Source: Polynucleobacter sp. AP-Kaivos-20-H2 (GTDB taxonomy: Bacteria; Pseudomonadota; Gammaproteobacteria; Burkholderiales; Burkholderiaceae). Taken from it: 64,000 nucleotides of DNA. The position numbers and the translations under genes were made by a program. Shown here piece by piece: positions 26,625 to 36,744 of this stretch; the stretch's first letter is position 1, and each line of letters opens with the position of its first letter. The stretch is from assembly GCF_018882215.1 (NCBI RefSeq), contig NZ_JACVOX010000002.1, forward strand, positions 620,001-684,000, read 5' to 3'. The notes beneath the pieces are model-generated. The model did no database searches and had not been told where the DNA came from. It saw nothing but the letters and a program-made list of their open reading frames with translations.

Positions 26625-27692
26625 ATGAGCCGTTTTTGGAGCCCCGTTGTTCAAACCCTAACCCCCTATGTTCCAGGGGAACAACCGCAAATGCAGCGGC
26701 TAGTAAAACTCAATACCAACGAGAGCCCCTATGGCCCATCGCCCAAAGCGCTTGCTGCTATTGAAGGTCAAAATACTGCGGATTTACGCCTTTATCCCGA
26801 TCCAGAAGGTGCAGCCTTAAAACAAGCTATCGCTAAATTACATGGCTTAGACGCAAATCAAGTCTTTGTTGGTAATGGTTCCGATGAAGTGTTAGCGCAC
26901 GTCTTTGCTGGTTTACTCAAGCAAAGTAAGCCGGTACATTTTCCAGACATTACCTATAGCTTCTATCCCGTCTACTGCAAACTTTTTGGAATTAATGCCC
27001 AAATAGTTCCCTTGGACGAAAATTTTGAGATAAAAACTGCTGACTACCAAACTCCTAACGGCGGAATTATTTTTCCCAATCCCAATGCTCCTACTGGTAG
27101 ATCGATTCCCCGCTCAGAAATTGAAGTGCTGCTCTTACGCAATAAAGATTCAGTAGTTGTTATTGATGAAGCTTACGTAGATTACGGAACTGAATCTTGT
27201 ATTCCACTATTGCGTGGTGCCAACTGTCCAGAAAATTTGTTAGTAGTACACACGCTTTCAAAATCACGTGCTCTAGCTGGTCTGCGCGTCGGCTTTGCGG
27301 TTGGTCATCCAGCCTTGATTGAGGGCTTGGAGCGAATCAAAAATAGTTTTAACTCCTACCCCTTGGGACGCCTTGCTCAAGCTGGTGCGGTTGCAGCTAT
27401 TGAGGACCAAGCGCATCTGGAAGCAACTTCAGCCAAGGTGATGCAAACTCGTGCAAAGTTAATTGAGCAACTCAATGCTTTGGAATTTGCAACCCTGCCT
27501 TCAACTGCAAACTTTATTTTCACTCGCCATCCGAAATACGCTGGTGCCAAGCTATATCAAGTATTACGGGATCGCGGCATTATCGTGCGTCACTTTAAAT
27601 CACCACGCATCGAAGAGTTCTTGCGCATTACGATTGGCACAGATGAACAAAGCAATGAACTTGTTACTGCTTTAAAAGAAATCCTGAGTTAA
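26625..27692 (+). CDS. hisC: Histidinol-phosphate aminotransferase
   Basis: PLP enzyme converting imidazole acetol phosphate to histidinol phosphate with glutamate. The protein has 355 residues. The PLP lysine is K213 in [23 protein letters not shown] (152-158) and IDEAYVDY (180-187) are the other cofactor-pocket motifs. It is the only biosynthetic his gene on the plus strand, lying between hisB and hisD, which are both on the minus strand. It converges on hisD with an 11-bp gap. Confidence 0.96.
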   Translation: MSRFWSPVVQTLTPYVPGEQPQMQRLVKLNTNESPYGPSPKALAAIEGQNTADLRLYPDPEGAALKQAIAKLHGLDANQVFVGNGSDEVLAHVFAGLLKQSKPVHFPDITYSFYPVYCKLFGINAQIVPLDENFEIKTADYQTPNGGIIFPNPNAPTGRSIPRSEIEVLLLRNKDSVVVIDEAYVDYGTESCIPLLRGANCPENLLVVHTLSKSRALAGLRVGFAVGHPALIEGLERIKNSFNSYPLGRLAQAGAVAAIEDQAHLEATSAKVMQTRAKLIEQLNALEFATLPSTANFIFTRHPKYAGAKLYQVLRDRGIIVRHFKSPRIEEFLRITIGTDEQSNELVTALKEILS

Positions 27693-27703
27693 GTTATTTG
27701 GAA

Positions 27704-29026
27704 TTACTTTTTTAAGCGCATCTCGGCTGCACGTGCATGGGCTTGCAAGCCCTCACCGTGAGCCAGCGTACTTGCAACAGCACCCAAGGTCTGAGCTCCA
27801 GCTTCGCTTACTTCAATCATGCTCGAGCGCTTGATAAAGTCATACACTCCCAATGGTGAAGAGAAGCGTGCCGTGCGTGCAGTCGGTAAAACGTGATTAG
27901 GGCCGGCGCAGTAATCGCCTAAGGATTCGCTAGTGTAGTTGCCCATAAAGATAGCGCCAGCATGATGAATTTGGTCAGCCCACTTACGTGAATCAACAGC
28001 GCAAATCTCTAAGTGCTCAGCAGCAATCGCATTAGCAATCTCACAGGCCTCAGACATATCTTTTACCTGAATTAACAAAGCACGATTTGTGAGTGAAACT
28101 TCAATCACTTTTGCTCTTGGCATTTCTGGGAGAAGCTTATTGATGCTTGCTTGCACTTGCTCAATATATTGAACATCTGGACACAGCAAGATCGATTGCG
28201 CCTGCTCATCATGCTCGGCCTGGGAGAACAAATCCATCGCAACCCAATCTGGATTGCTGGAGCCATCACAGAGCACCAAGATCTCAGAAGGGCCGGCAAT
28301 CATATCGATGCCCACAATGCCAAAGACTCTGCGCTTGGCTGCCGCTACATAAGCATTACCAGGTCCAACAATCTTATCAACTGAAGGAATAGTTTTAGTG
28401 CCGTAGGCTAAAGCGCCAACTGCCTGAGCACCGCCAATCGTAAAGACCCGATCTACGCCAGCAAGATAAGCTGCCGCCAAAACTAAAGGATTACGCGCAC
28501 CATCAGGAGTGGGCACCACCATGATCACTTCAGCAACACCCGCTACTTTTGCAGGAATGGCATTCATCAGCACAGACGATGGATAGGCTGCTTTACCGCC
28601 TGGCACATAAATACCAACACGATCTAATGGAGTTACTTTTTGGCCGAGACGTGTTCCATCTTTCTCTTCGTACTCCCAAGAGTGGCAACCTGCTTCGATT
28701 TTTTGCTTCTCGTGATAAGCGCGTACTCTTTGCGCAGCAATATCGAGAGCATTTTTTTGCTCTGCTGATAAAGAGTTGTAAGCTAGCTCCAAGTCTTTGC
28801 GAGAAATCTCTAAATCAGAAACGCTGGACACATTCAAGCGATCAAACTGTTTTGTAAATCCCAAAACCGCTTCATCACCCTTGTCTTTAACTGCTGCCAA
28901 AATCTTCACTACTGCAGCATCTATCGCCTCATCATCAGCAGACGGCAAGGACAAACTCGACAACAGAATTTCTCTAAAGCCAGCATCCTTGCTGTTGAGA
29001 CGCTTAACGTTGATATTTGAAGACAT
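27704..29026 (-). CDS. hisD: Histidinol dehydrogenase
   Basis: Zn enzyme that performs the last two NAD-dependent oxidations to histidine. The protein has 440 residues. Conserved stretches include [22 protein letters not shown] in pieces ([21 protein letters not shown]), [10 protein letters not shown], the DMIAGPSEI loop and the zinc/catalytic AEHDEQAQS and GPNHVLPT segments. It lies 25 bp downstream of hisG. Confidence 0.97.
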   Translation of the reverse strand: MSSNINVKRLNSKDAGFREILLSSLSLPSADDEAIDAAVVKILAAVKDKGDEAVLGFTKQFDRLNVSSVSDLEISRKDLELAYNSLSAEQKNALDIAAQRVRAYHEKQKIEAGCHSWEYEEKDGTRLGQKVTPLDRVGIYVPGGKAAYPSSVLMNAIPAKVAGVAEVIMVVPTPDGARNPLVLAAAYLAGVDRVFTIGGAQAVGALAYGTKTIPSVDKIVGPGNAYVAAAKRRVFGIVGIDMIAGPSEILVLCDGSSNPDWVAMDLFSQAEHDEQAQSILLCPDVQYIEQVQASINKLLPEMPRAKVIEVSLTNRALLIQVKDMSEACEIANAIAAEHLEICAVDSRKWADQIHHAGAIFMGNYTSESLGDYCAGPNHVLPTARTARFSSPLGVYDFIKRSSMIEVSEAGAQTLGAVASTLAHGEGLQAHARAAEMRLKK

Positions 29027-29051
29027 AGATAAGGTTATCGTTGGTTGCTAA

Positions 29052-29678
29052 TTACTTCAGCAACTCAAAAATAGGTTGGAGCTGAGCACGCTTACGTTTG
29101 TATGAAGCTTGATTGACGACTAGGCGAGCGCTAATATCAGCAATCGGCTCAACCTCAACTAAGCCGTTTGCTTTGAGCGTATTACCAGTAGACACTAGAT
29201 CCACAATTGCATCTGCCAAGCCAACCAAAGGTGCGAGCTCCATTGAGCCATACAGTTGAATCGTATCAATGTGCACACCTTTATTAGCAAAGTGTTCACG
29301 CGCGCAATTGACATACTTCGTAGCAACTTTTAAACGAGAACCTTGTTTTACAGCGGCAGCGTAATCAAATCCTTCGCGAACTGCCACAGACATCCGACAC
29401 TTTGCAATATTCAAGTCGTAAGGAACGTACAAACCATCGCTACCTTTTTCCATCAATACATCCAATCCGGCAACACCAAAATCAGCTCCGCCAAATTGCA
29501 CATAAGTGGGCACATCTGAAGCACGGACAATAATCAGGCGGACATCTGGATTAGAAGTCTCAATAATGAGTTTGCGTGACTTCTCAGGATCCTCCTGCGG
29601 CACTATGCCGACCTTGGATAAGATCTCTGCAGTTTCTTCGAAGATGCGCCCTTTGGAGAGGGCTAAAGTCAATTTCAT
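29052..29678 (-). CDS. hisG: ATP phosphoribosyltransferase catalytic subunit, short form
   Basis: First enzyme of histidine synthesis, condensing ATP with PRPP. The start at ATG 29678 gives 208 residues ([20 protein letters not shown]), matching relatives; an ATG five codons upstream is also possible. The phosphoribosyl-binding [18 protein letters not shown] loop is clear. The C-terminal regulatory domain of long HisG is absent, so this short form should need a HisZ partner, which is not in the window. Confidence 0.95.
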   Translation of the reverse strand: MKLTLALSKGRIFEETAEILSKVGIVPQEDPEKSRKLIIETSNPDVRLIIVRASDVPTYVQFGGADFGVAGLDVLMEKGSDGLYVPYDLNIAKCRMSVAVREGFDYAAAVKQGSRLKVATKYVNCAREHFANKGVHIDTIQLYGSMELAPLVGLADAIVDLVSTGNTLKANGLVEVEPIADISARLVVNQASYKRKRAQLQPIFELLK

Positions 29679-29698
29679 GGACCAATTATCCATCAGCC

Positions 29699-30973
29699 TT
29701 ACTTCACGCGCTCAATATTGGCGCCTAAGAGGGTTAACTTCTGCTCCATGCGGTCATACCCACGATCTAAGTGGTAAATGCGGTCTACTTGGGTTTCTCC
29801 TTGGGCAGCCAATCCAGCAATCACCAAGCTAGCTGAGGCTCGCAAATCGGTGGCCATCACAATCGCACCAGAAAGCTTTTCTACTCCCTGAGCAATCGCC
29901 GTATTACCTTCTATGGCAATGTCTGCCCCCAAACGATTGAGCTCTTGAACGTGCATAAAGCGATTTTCAAAAATCGTTTCTGTAATCGTTGAGCTGCCCG
30001 ATGCGATTGCATTGACCGTCATCAGTTGCGCCTGCATATCTGTCGGGAAAGCGGGGTATTCAGAAGTGCGGAAGTTGACTGCTTTAGGTCGACCCTGCAT
30101 GGAAGCCTTAATCCAGTCAGGGCCAATCTCCATTTGCAAGCCAGCCTCTTTTAACTTAACAATCACAGCATCCAAAGTGTCTGGGCGGCAGTGCTTGACT
30201 GTAATCTCGCCACCAGTGGCGGCTACCGCACATAGAAATGTGCCTGCTTCAATGCGATCTGGAATCACTGAATGCTCGGCACCGTGAAGTTTTTCTACCC
30301 CCTCAATCACTAGCCGATCACTACCAATCCCTGAAATCTTCGCGCCCATCTTCACAAGCAATTCAGCCAGGTCACCAACCTCGGGCTCGCGTGCAGCATT
30401 TTCTAAGATGGTTGTACCCGACGCCAAAGTAGCAGCCATCAATAAATTCTCAGTACCGGTTACGGTAATCATGTCAGTCAAAATGGAGGCGCCCTTTAGG
30501 CGATCTGACTGTGGCTTGGTTTCAGCCTGAATGTAGCCGCTCTTAATCTTGATACTCGCGCCCATCGCCTTCAAGCCTTTGATGTGCTGATCTACTGGAC
30601 GTGCACCAATTGCGCAACCCCCTGGTAATGAAACCTTAGCGCTATGCATTCTGGCCAAAAGTGGGCCAAGCACCAAGATGGAAGCACGCATAGTCTTCAC
30701 CATCTCATAAGTCGCTTCTGAGCTTTTAATAACCGCTGCATTCAATACCATATGACTACGATTACCAGCGCTTGGGAAATCGACCGTTACGCCAATTTCT
30801 TGTAAAAGCTTGAGCATAGTACGCACGTCTTGCAAATCAGGAACATTGCGCAATACGACTGGCTGATCAGTCAACAGACAAGCACACAGAATGGGTAATG
30901 CGGCATTTTTAGCGCCAGCAATGACTACCTCTCCATTAAGTGGAGCGCCGCCAACCATTCGTAATTTATCCAT
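29699..30973 (-). CDS. murA: UDP-N-acetylglucosamine 1-carboxyvinyltransferase
   Basis: First committed step of peptidoglycan synthesis and target of fosfomycin. The protein has 424 residues. K22-N23 in the AGAKNAALP substrate-binding motif and active-site C120 in [13 protein letters not shown] are present; Cys at this position predicts fosfomycin sensitivity. It sits between ibaG and hisG, as in many beta- and gammaproteobacteria. Confidence 0.97.
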   Translation of the reverse strand: MDKLRMVGGAPLNGEVVIAGAKNAALPILCACLLTDQPVVLRNVPDLQDVRTMLKLLQEIGVTVDFPSAGNRSHMVLNAAVIKSSEATYEMVKTMRASILVLGPLLARMHSAKVSLPGGCAIGARPVDQHIKGLKAMGASIKIKSGYIQAETKPQSDRLKGASILTDMITVTGTENLLMAATLASGTTILENAAREPEVGDLAELLVKMGAKISGIGSDRLVIEGVEKLHGAEHSVIPDRIEAGTFLCAVAATGGEITVKHCRPDTLDAVIVKLKEAGLQMEIGPDWIKASMQGRPKAVNFRTSEYPAFPTDMQAQLMTVNAIASGSSTITETIFENRFMHVQELNRLGADIAIEGNTAIAQGVEKLSGAIVMATDLRASASLVIAGLAAQGETQVDRIYHLDRGYDRMEQKLTLLGANIERVK

Positions 30974-31029
30974 GAAACGATTCCAGTAAAAACTTATTTG
31001 TTAATTTGTAATGGGTAATGATGTAATTT

Positions 31030-31278
31030 TTATGCTGCTGAATTTTGAGCAAATTCTTCAGGTGTAAATGCCTTAATTGATAAAGCATGTACTTCTGCTT
31101 TCATGCGATCGCCCATTGCACCATAAACCAATTGATGGCGCTGTACCAAACGCTTACCTTCAAACTCGGGACTCACGATGGTTGCAAAAAAGTGCTGGCC
31201 ATCACCTTCAACCTGTATGTGGGTGCAGGCTAGCCCTTGCTTGATATAGCCTTCAATCTGTTCTGGGGTGGGTAGCAT
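31030..31278 (-). CDS. ibaG: BolA-family protein, IbaG-like
   Basis: Small protein that binds [2Fe-2S] clusters with CGFS glutaredoxins (grxD is at 3082). It has 82 residues from ATG 31278, which follows the strong AGGAGAAGAA site; an upstream in-frame ATG would swallow that site. Conserved parts are HIQVEGDGQHFFATIVSPEF in pieces (VEGDGQHF, VSPEFEGKRLVQRHQLVY) and the terminal LSIKAFTPEEF. The position before murA and after the Mla genes is characteristic of IbaG rather than BolA. Confidence 0.92.
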   Translation of the reverse strand: MLPTPEQIEGYIKQGLACTHIQVEGDGQHFFATIVSPEFEGKRLVQRHQLVYGAMGDRMKAEVHALSIKAFTPEEFAQNSAA

Positions 31279-31311
31279 TTCTTCTCCTAATAAAACTTGG
31301 GGTATCAACAA

Positions 31312-32100
31312 TTAATAGCGGAGCTTATAGCCCTTTTGCAGTAGCCGTAGGGCAATCACTGAGACCGCCACAAAAAAGCAGAACACAATCACTAGGCTGC
31401 TCCAAGGGGAGTTATCTGAAACCCCAAAAAAGCCGTAACGGAAGCCATCAATCATGTAAAAGAACGGATTGAAGTGCGACACCACTTGCCACGCTGGCGG
31501 TAAAGAGTGAATAGAGTAAAAGACACCTGACAACATCGTTGCAGGCATGATGATGAAGTTCTGAAAAGCCGCCAACTGATCATATTTATCAGCCCAGATA
31601 CCGGCTATCAAGCCAAGACTTCCCAAAATTGCTGCACCCAAGAAAGCAAACGTCAAAATCCATAAAGGATATTCCAAAGTGGGCGTTGCGAACCAAATGG
31701 TAATTAATAGGACACCTAGTCCCACAACAATTCCCCGAAATACTGCAGCCAAAATATAAGCAGAGTAAAACTCGAAATGACTTAGTGGGGCCAACAAAAC
31801 AAATACTAAGTTACCGGTGACCTTAGATTGAATCAAAGAAGACGAGGTATTTGCAAAAGCATTTTGCAAGACACTCATCATTACAAGACCAGGAATCAAG
31901 AAGGCTGTGTAACTTAAGCGTCCGTAGACCTCTCTGCCCTCAAGAACATGGCCAAAAATCATCAGGTAGAGCACCGCTGTAAGCACCGGTGCGGCCACCG
32001 TCTGAAAAGCTACTTTATAAAAGCGCTTTACCTCTTTAAACAAGAGGGTAGGAAAACCACTGCCATACTCTAGGGCAGGTCGATTGAGGCCATGTTTCAT
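31312..32100 (-). CDS. ABC-2 type permease, YadH-like
   Basis: Membrane half of an exporter whose substrate is unknown. The protein has 262 residues and six hydrophobic segments. It shows the ABC-2 family pattern KEVKRFYKVAFQTVAAPVL, then SYTAFLIPGLVMMSVLQNAF and the PATMLSGVFYSIHSLP motif. The start overlaps the stop of the ATPase gene by 4 bp (ATGA). Its place at the end of the Mla operon suggests an envelope-related role, by context only. Confidence 0.9.
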   Translation of the reverse strand: MKHGLNRPALEYGSGFPTLLFKEVKRFYKVAFQTVAAPVLTAVLYLMIFGHVLEGREVYGRLSYTAFLIPGLVMMSVLQNAFANTSSSLIQSKVTGNLVFVLLAPLSHFEFYSAYILAAVFRGIVVGLGVLLITIWFATPTLEYPLWILTFAFLGAAILGSLGLIAGIWADKYDQLAAFQNFIIMPATMLSGVFYSIHSLPPAWQVVSHFNPFFYMIDGFRYGFFGVSDNSPWSSLVIVFCFFVAVSVIALRLLQKGYKLRY

Positions 32101-32855
32101 TGCGCGCTCCCCGACATGATGTTAACGAAGACTTCTTCCAAGTCCGTTTTACCTTCACCGTCTTTTTTGACAGATCCATAACGACTTAATAAATTAGCAG
32201 TGGTATCTAGAGCAACAATTTTTCCTTGTTTTAGCATGGCAATGCGTTGACACAAAGCTTCCGCCTCTTCCAAGTAATGGGTAGTGAGAACAATCGTATG
32301 GCCATCTTGATTTAGTCGACTAATAAATTGCCATAAGGATTGACGTAACTCAACATCCACTCCGGCAGTCGGTTCATCCAAAATAATGACTGGTGGTCTA
32401 TGAACCAAAGCCTGAGCTACAAGTACTCGACGCTTCATTCCGCCAGACAAGGAACGCATATTACTATCCGCTTTGGAGGTGAGATCAAGATTGGCCATAA
32501 TCTCTTCAATCCACGCATCGTTATTTTTAATCCCAAAATAACCGGATTGGAAACGCAAGGTTTCACGCACAGTAAAAAAGGGATCAAAAACCAACTCTTG
32601 AGGAACCACACCCAGCATGCGGCGTGCCTCACGAAACCCCTTCTGAACATCTGCACCCATGATGGCAGCATGACCATGGCTAGGTCTCACTAGACCAGCC
32701 AAAATAGAAATCAAGGTAGTTTTGCCGGCACCATTGGGCCCCAATAAACCGAAAAATTCCCCTGACTCAATGGTCAACGAAACATCATCTAAAGCCTGAA
32801 GTGCTCCGTATTGCTTGGATATATTTTGAATGGAAATTGCAGGATGCATCGTCAT
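32097..32855 (-). CDS. ABC transporter ATP-binding protein, YadG-like
   Basis: ATPase partner of the adjacent ABC-2 permease. The protein has 252 residues. Walker A GPNGAGKTT (about 38-46), signature LSGGMKRR, Walker B VIILDEPTAGVD and the H-loop in VLTTHYLEEAE are intact. The ATG overlaps the stop of the STAS gene (TAATG), so translation is coupled to the Mla genes. The pair is distinct from MlaFE, which is encoded upstream in the same operon. Confidence 0.92.
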   Translation of the reverse strand: MTMHPAISIQNISKQYGALQALDDVSLTIESGEFFGLLGPNGAGKTTLISILAGLVRPSHGHAAIMGADVQKGFREARRMLGVVPQELVFDPFFTVRETLRFQSGYFGIKNNDAWIEEIMANLDLTSKADSNMRSLSGGMKRRVLVAQALVHRPPVIILDEPTAGVDVELRQSLWQFISRLNQDGHTIVLTTHYLEEAEALCQRIAMLKQGKIVALDTTANLLSRYGSVKKDGEGKTDLEEVFVNIMSGSAQ

Positions 32856-33112
32856 TACAAACCTAACAATGAAGAAATACCATAAACACCTGCCAAAACC
32901 TTCAGCTTTGCTGGTGCATGCTCCACTGAAATGGATTGCCCATCAGCCATAAGCTTTTTTTGCCATGCCAATAAAACGGTGAGTACGGTGGAGTCAAAAT
33001 CTTTTAACTCTGAGCAGTCTATTGAACGCAAGCTTGGACTATTTAATAAGCCCTCTTTCTGCAATAGCACAGCATTTTCTTGCGTCACTTTTTTTGGCAA
33101 AAGAAAGGGCAT
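32855..33112 (-). CDS. mlaB: STAS-domain protein MlaB
   Basis: Cytoplasmic subunit that stabilises the MlaFE ATPase complex. It is short, 85 residues from ATG 33112. An upstream in-frame TTG at 33130, directly after the mlaC stop, is an alternative start adding six residues. The STAS fold is recognised from IDCSELKDFDSTVLTVLLAW, which holds the conserved DST motif, and the following helix. It is weakly conserved at sequence level; the assignment leans on position between mlaC and the end of the Mla block. Confidence 0.85.
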   Translation of the reverse strand: MPFLLPKKVTQENAVLLQKEGLLNSPSLRSIDCSELKDFDSTVLTVLLAWQKKLMADGQSISVEHAPAKLKVLAGVYGISSLLGL

Positions 33113-33130
33113 GATATCTGTACTTATCAA

Positions 33131-33772
33131 TTAATTGGCTGGTTTAGCAGTGGCTAATTGCTTATTGCGATCTTGCAAAAACTTCACCAAGCCTTCAACG
33201 CCGTTTTGACTGATTTGGTTAGAGAACTGATTGCGGTAAGCCTCAACCAACCAAACGCCCATGATGTTCATGTCGTAGACCTTCCAACCACCAGCTGTTT
33301 TCTCAAGGCGGTAATCTAAAGGCACTGGATCGCCACGACCAAGCACGACAGTTTTAACAACCACTTCTTTATCGTCAGGCGCGGCACGCAAAGCTTTGAA
33401 TTGCACAGTTTGATCACGTAGCTGGCTCAAAGCGCCTGAGTAAGTACGAATAAGCAAATTCTTAAACTCGGAAGTCAGCTGAGCCTGTTGCTCAGGAGTT
33501 GCCTTTTTCCAGTTAGGGCCCATGGCCATTTCTGTAGTGCGACGCATGTCGGTATACGGAACAATTTTCTTCTCGACTAAATCTACGATCTTGGGGATAT
33601 TGCCCTTTTGAATGTCGGGATCAGACTTCACTGTTGTCATTACATCTGAAACGACCATTTTGATTAAAGCATCTGGGGGTGTTGATTGATCAGGAGTTTG
33701 AGCAAAAGCAGAGTTAGATACGAGCAGCAGCCCTGCAAAGAGATAACCGAAGATTTGTTTAAATTTTTTCAT
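33131..33772 (-). CDS. mlaC: Periplasmic phospholipid-binding protein MlaC
   Basis: Soluble carrier that shuttles phospholipids between the MlaA complex in the outer membrane and MlaFEDB in the inner membrane. The protein has 213 residues. The signal peptide is cut near residue 24 (NSAFA|QTPDQS). The family pattern VPYTDMRRTTEMAMGPNWKKA, the LTSEFKNLLIRTY helix and the GGWKVYDMNIMGVWLVEAYR region are all visible. Confidence 0.94.
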   Translation of the reverse strand: MKKFKQIFGYLFAGLLLVSNSAFAQTPDQSTPPDALIKMVVSDVMTTVKSDPDIQKGNIPKIVDLVEKKIVPYTDMRRTTEMAMGPNWKKATPEQQAQLTSEFKNLLIRTYSGALSQLRDQTVQFKALRAAPDDKEVVVKTVVLGRGDPVPLDYRLEKTAGGWKVYDMNIMGVWLVEAYRNQFSNQISQNGVEGLVKFLQDRNKQLATAKPAN

Positions 33773-33841
33773 ATTCCCACCTACTGTCTTTATCTAAATT
33801 GAGGCTGATACTAGCCGCTTGATACTGTATTACTGAATTGC

Positions 33842-34594
33842 TTATTGGTATGGATTCTCATAAACCGGCATCTGAGGCTCTTCATCATCTCGGCCCTCAT
33901 TGATTTGATAAGCGCGTCTCTGAATATACGCATCACGCATAAAGCTGTACTTATCAATTGCAGCGCCATCCAACAAATCGCCAGCCTCGTAATACGTATT
34001 GCGTGCGTTCACTACGCGCAAACCAGTAATACTGTTTCGCAGACCAATATCCTTCACAAAACTAAATAGATAGTCTGACTCTAAATCCGCTACCGTACCA
34101 AAAGTATCGCGCACATTGCTTGGACCAAAGAAAGGTAAGACTACATAAGGCCCAGAAGGCACACCCCAAACGCCTAAAGTTTGACCCCAATCTTCCTTAT
34201 GCTTTTCCAGTCCACCAGGAGTTGCTAGATCCAAGAGTCCCCCCAAGCCCATTGTTGTGTTGACCACTACGCGCATGAAGTCGTTAAAGGCATAGTCTGG
34301 CTTACCCTGCAACAAGTTAAACAGGGCAGTGTAAATGTCGTTGTAGTTACTAAAGAAGTTATAAATTCCATCGCGTATAAATTCAGGCAATACAAAGCGA
34401 TAGCCTGTAACTACAGGCTTAAGAAGATAGGCATCTAAGCCTTCATTAAATTCAAAGACTGAACGATTGAATGGCTCCCAAGGATCTTGGGGAGAGCGCT
34501 CTACGCCAGCAGGAATGGATGCACAGCCAACCATGATTGCGATCAAACCAAACAAGATTGCTGTCTTGAGTTTGCGCAACAGAAACAACATCAT
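33842..34594 (-). CDS. mlaA: Outer-membrane lipoprotein MlaA (VacJ)
   Basis: Removes misplaced phospholipid from the outer leaflet of the outer membrane. The protein has 250 residues. The lipobox MVGC has the lipidated Cys at 24. The MlaA family signature appears as DPWEPFNRSVFEFNEGLD, the NVLQGKP-like NLLQGKPDYA segment, NTTMGLGGLLDLA and the GPYVVLPFFGPSNVRDTFG loop. The ATG overlaps the mlaD stop (ATGA). In E. coli mlaA is unlinked; in this organism all Mla components share one operon. Confidence 0.96.
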   Translation of the reverse strand: MMLFLLRKLKTAILFGLIAIMVGCASIPAGVERSPQDPWEPFNRSVFEFNEGLDAYLLKPVVTGYRFVLPEFIRDGIYNFFSNYNDIYTALFNLLQGKPDYAFNDFMRVVVNTTMGLGGLLDLATPGGLEKHKEDWGQTLGVWGVPSGPYVVLPFFGPSNVRDTFGTVADLESDYLFSFVKDIGLRNSITGLRVVNARNTYYEAGDLLDGAAIDKYSFMRDAYIQRRAYQINEGRDDEEPQMPVYENPYQ

Positions 34595-35073
34595 TTTGCT
34601 GCGCCCTTTTCTTGACCGCTATCTGCTGCTTTGTTGTAAAGGAATTGGCTAATCAAATTTTCCAAAACAATGGCTGATTGTGTCTGCGCAATCTTTTCTC
34701 CATTGGTCAACATATCATCTGAGCCGCCTGCCTCAAGACCAATGTATTGCTCACCCAATAAGCCGGATGTCAAAATCTTTGCAGAAGAGTCCTTCGGAAA
34801 CTTATAGGAGTCTTCAATAGTCATCACCACAGTTGCTTGATATGTTTTGTCGTCGAAGGAAATATTGGCAATTCTGCCGACCACAACACCAGCACTTTTA
34901 ACTGGTGCGCGAGGCTTGAGGCCGCCGATATTGTCAAAGCGTGCAGAAATTTTGTATGTTGGCGCGAATGACACTGCATTCATATTGCCAACTTTCAGCG
35001 CGAGAAAGAGGGCTGCCAGTAAACCAATGGCAACAAAGATTCCTACCCAGACATCAATTGCACTTTTTCTCAT
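34591..35073 (-). CDS. mlaD: MCE-domain lipid transport protein MlaD
   Basis: Inner-membrane-anchored hexameric ring that channels lipid between MlaFE and MlaC. The protein has 160 residues. An N-terminal membrane helix (about 7-27) is followed by the MCE domain with ARFDNIGGLKPRAPVKSAGV in its conserved G-L-K-x-x-A-P-V-x-x-A-G-V pattern and TSGLLGEQYIGLEAGG. It lies 21 bp after mlaE. Confidence 0.96.
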   Translation of the reverse strand: MRKSAIDVWVGIFVAIGLLAALFLALKVGNMNAVSFAPTYKISARFDNIGGLKPRAPVKSAGVVVGRIANISFDDKTYQATVVMTIEDSYKFPKDSSAKILTSGLLGEQYIGLEAGGSDDMLTNGEKIAQTQSAIVLENLISQFLYNKAADSGQEKGAAK

Positions 35074-35094
35074 AAGGGCCCCAGTTTATTCTTT

Positions 35095-35883
35095 CTAATT
35101 TGAGAACATCATCGCGGTTAGCAAGAAATCCAATGCTAAAACCGATAAAGAAGAGATCACCACCGTACGAGTAGTGGCCTGCGAAACGCCTTCAGGTGTA
35201 GGCTTGGATTCATAACCCTGATAAAGGGCAATAAAAGTGACGGCTACACCAAACACCATGCTTTTAATCAAGCCATTCCCAATATCCGAAAACAGATCAA
35301 CTCCGCCTTGCATCTGCGACCAGAAGGCGCCTGAGTCAACCCCAATCAAAGGCACACCAACAAGATAGCCGCCCAAAACACCTACCGCTGTAAAGATGGT
35401 TGCCAAAATTGGCATAGAAATAATGCCTGCCCATAGTCGAGGCGCAATCACGCGGCCCAATGGATCTACTGCCATCATCTCCATCGCAGTCAATTGTTCT
35501 CCAGCCTTCATCAGACCAATCTCAGCAGTTAAGGAAGTGCCAGCTCTACCAGCAAACAATAAAGCGGTAATCACGGGACCTAACTCACGAGTTAGCGAGA
35601 GGGCAACCAATAGGCCAAGTGCTTGTTCTGAACCATAACGATTTAAGGTGTAGTAACCCTGCAAACCCAAGACGAAGCCAACAAATAATCCTGAGACTGC
35701 AATGATCACAAAAGAATGATTGCCAACAAACAGAATTTGATCAATCACCAAACGGGGTCTTTTGAGCAAGAATCCCGAGCGTACGATCACTGCTGCAAAC
35801 ATGCGAGCAGCTAAACCAAGGCTGCTTAAATTTCGACGTACAAAGAATCCAAGATCGCCAAATAAATTTAGGAGTGAATTCAT
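35095..35883 (-). CDS. mlaE: Lipid ABC transporter permease MlaE
   Basis: Permease dimer of the MlaFEDB complex. The protein has 262 residues. The family-defining segments RELGPVITALLFAGRAGTSL and AEIGLMKAGEQLTAMEMM are present, with several membrane helices and the YQGYESKPTPEGVS motif near the C-terminus. It overlaps the mlaF stop by 4 bp. Confidence 0.96.
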   Translation of the reverse strand: MNSLLNLFGDLGFFVRRNLSSLGLAARMFAAVIVRSGFLLKRPRLVIDQILFVGNHSFVIIAVSGLFVGFVLGLQGYYTLNRYGSEQALGLLVALSLTRELGPVITALLFAGRAGTSLTAEIGLMKAGEQLTAMEMMAVDPLGRVIAPRLWAGIISMPILATIFTAVGVLGGYLVGVPLIGVDSGAFWSQMQGGVDLFSDIGNGLIKSMVFGVAVTFIALYQGYESKPTPEGVSQATTRTVVISSLSVLALDFLLTAMMFSN

Positions 35884-36734
35884 GGTGCCTGCACTCCAAA
35901 GTCTTCTTCCAGGCTTGTGCCTGGATAATGGAATGGCACAGGACCATCTGGAGCAGCATCTAAAAATTGTCTGACAAAAGGATCTGTTGAGCGACTCAAT
36001 TCCTCAGGAGTTCCTTCCGCGCCAATGCGGCCATTCGCTATGAAATACACATAATCAGCAATGGCAAAAGTCTCTTCAACATCGTGGGTAACTAATAAAC
36101 TTGTGGCTCCCAGGGCAGTATTCAGATCACGAATGAGGCGCGCTGTAATACCAAGGGAAATAGGATCTAGGCCAGCAAATGGCTCGTCATACATGATGAG
36201 CGGTGGATCTAGAGCAATCGCTCTAGCAAGCGCAACACGTCGTGCCATGCCACCCGAAATTTGAGAAGGCATTAAATCGCGCGCGCCGCGTAAACCCACT
36301 GCATTGAGTTTCATCAACACTAATGAACGCAATAATTCTTCACTGAGATCTGTATGTTCGCGAAGTGGAAAGGCAACGTTTTCAAAAACACTCAGATCGG
36401 TAAACAAAGCGCCAAACTGAAAAAGCATTCCCATACGACGACGTGCGGCCATCAAATCGGCACCATTCATCCTGCCAATGTCTTGACCTTCAAATAGAAC
36501 TTGACCTGATTGAGCATTAAATTGCCCACCGATTAATCGCAGGATAGTGGTCTTGCCACATCCTGAGCCGCCCATCACGGCCACTACCTGGCCACGCCGA
36601 AACTCCATATTGAGTCCCGAAAGAATTTGCCGCTCACCTGGAGCATAGGAAAAGTTGACGTCTTTAATAGAGACGACAACTTCAACTGCAGCTTGCTTAT
36701 TTACATCCAAGGAGTTGGGTTGGCCACTGTTCAT
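35880..36734 (-). CDS. mlaF: Lipid ABC transporter ATPase MlaF
   Basis: Drives phospholipid movement through MlaE. The protein has 284 residues. Walker A GGSGCGKTT is at 55-63, signature ISGGM at 149-153, Walker B ends in D173-E174 (MYDEP), and the H-loop is in LVTHDVEE. The C-terminus is longer than a minimal ABC protein, ending GTSLEEDFGVQAP. It is the first Mla gene, only 10 bp after gltD, so the operon may be read through from glutamate synthase. Confidence 0.95.
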   Translation of the reverse strand: MNSGQPNSLDVNKQAAVEVVVSIKDVNFSYAPGERQILSGLNMEFRRGQVVAVMGGSGCGKTTILRLIGGQFNAQSGQVLFEGQDIGRMNGADLMAARRRMGMLFQFGALFTDLSVFENVAFPLREHTDLSEELLRSLVLMKLNAVGLRGARDLMPSQISGGMARRVALARAIALDPPLIMYDEPFAGLDPISLGITARLIRDLNTALGATSLLVTHDVEETFAIADYVYFIANGRIGAEGTPEELSRSTDPFVRQFLDAAPDGPVPFHYPGTSLEEDFGVQAP

Positions 36735-36744
36735 ATCCCCCTTA

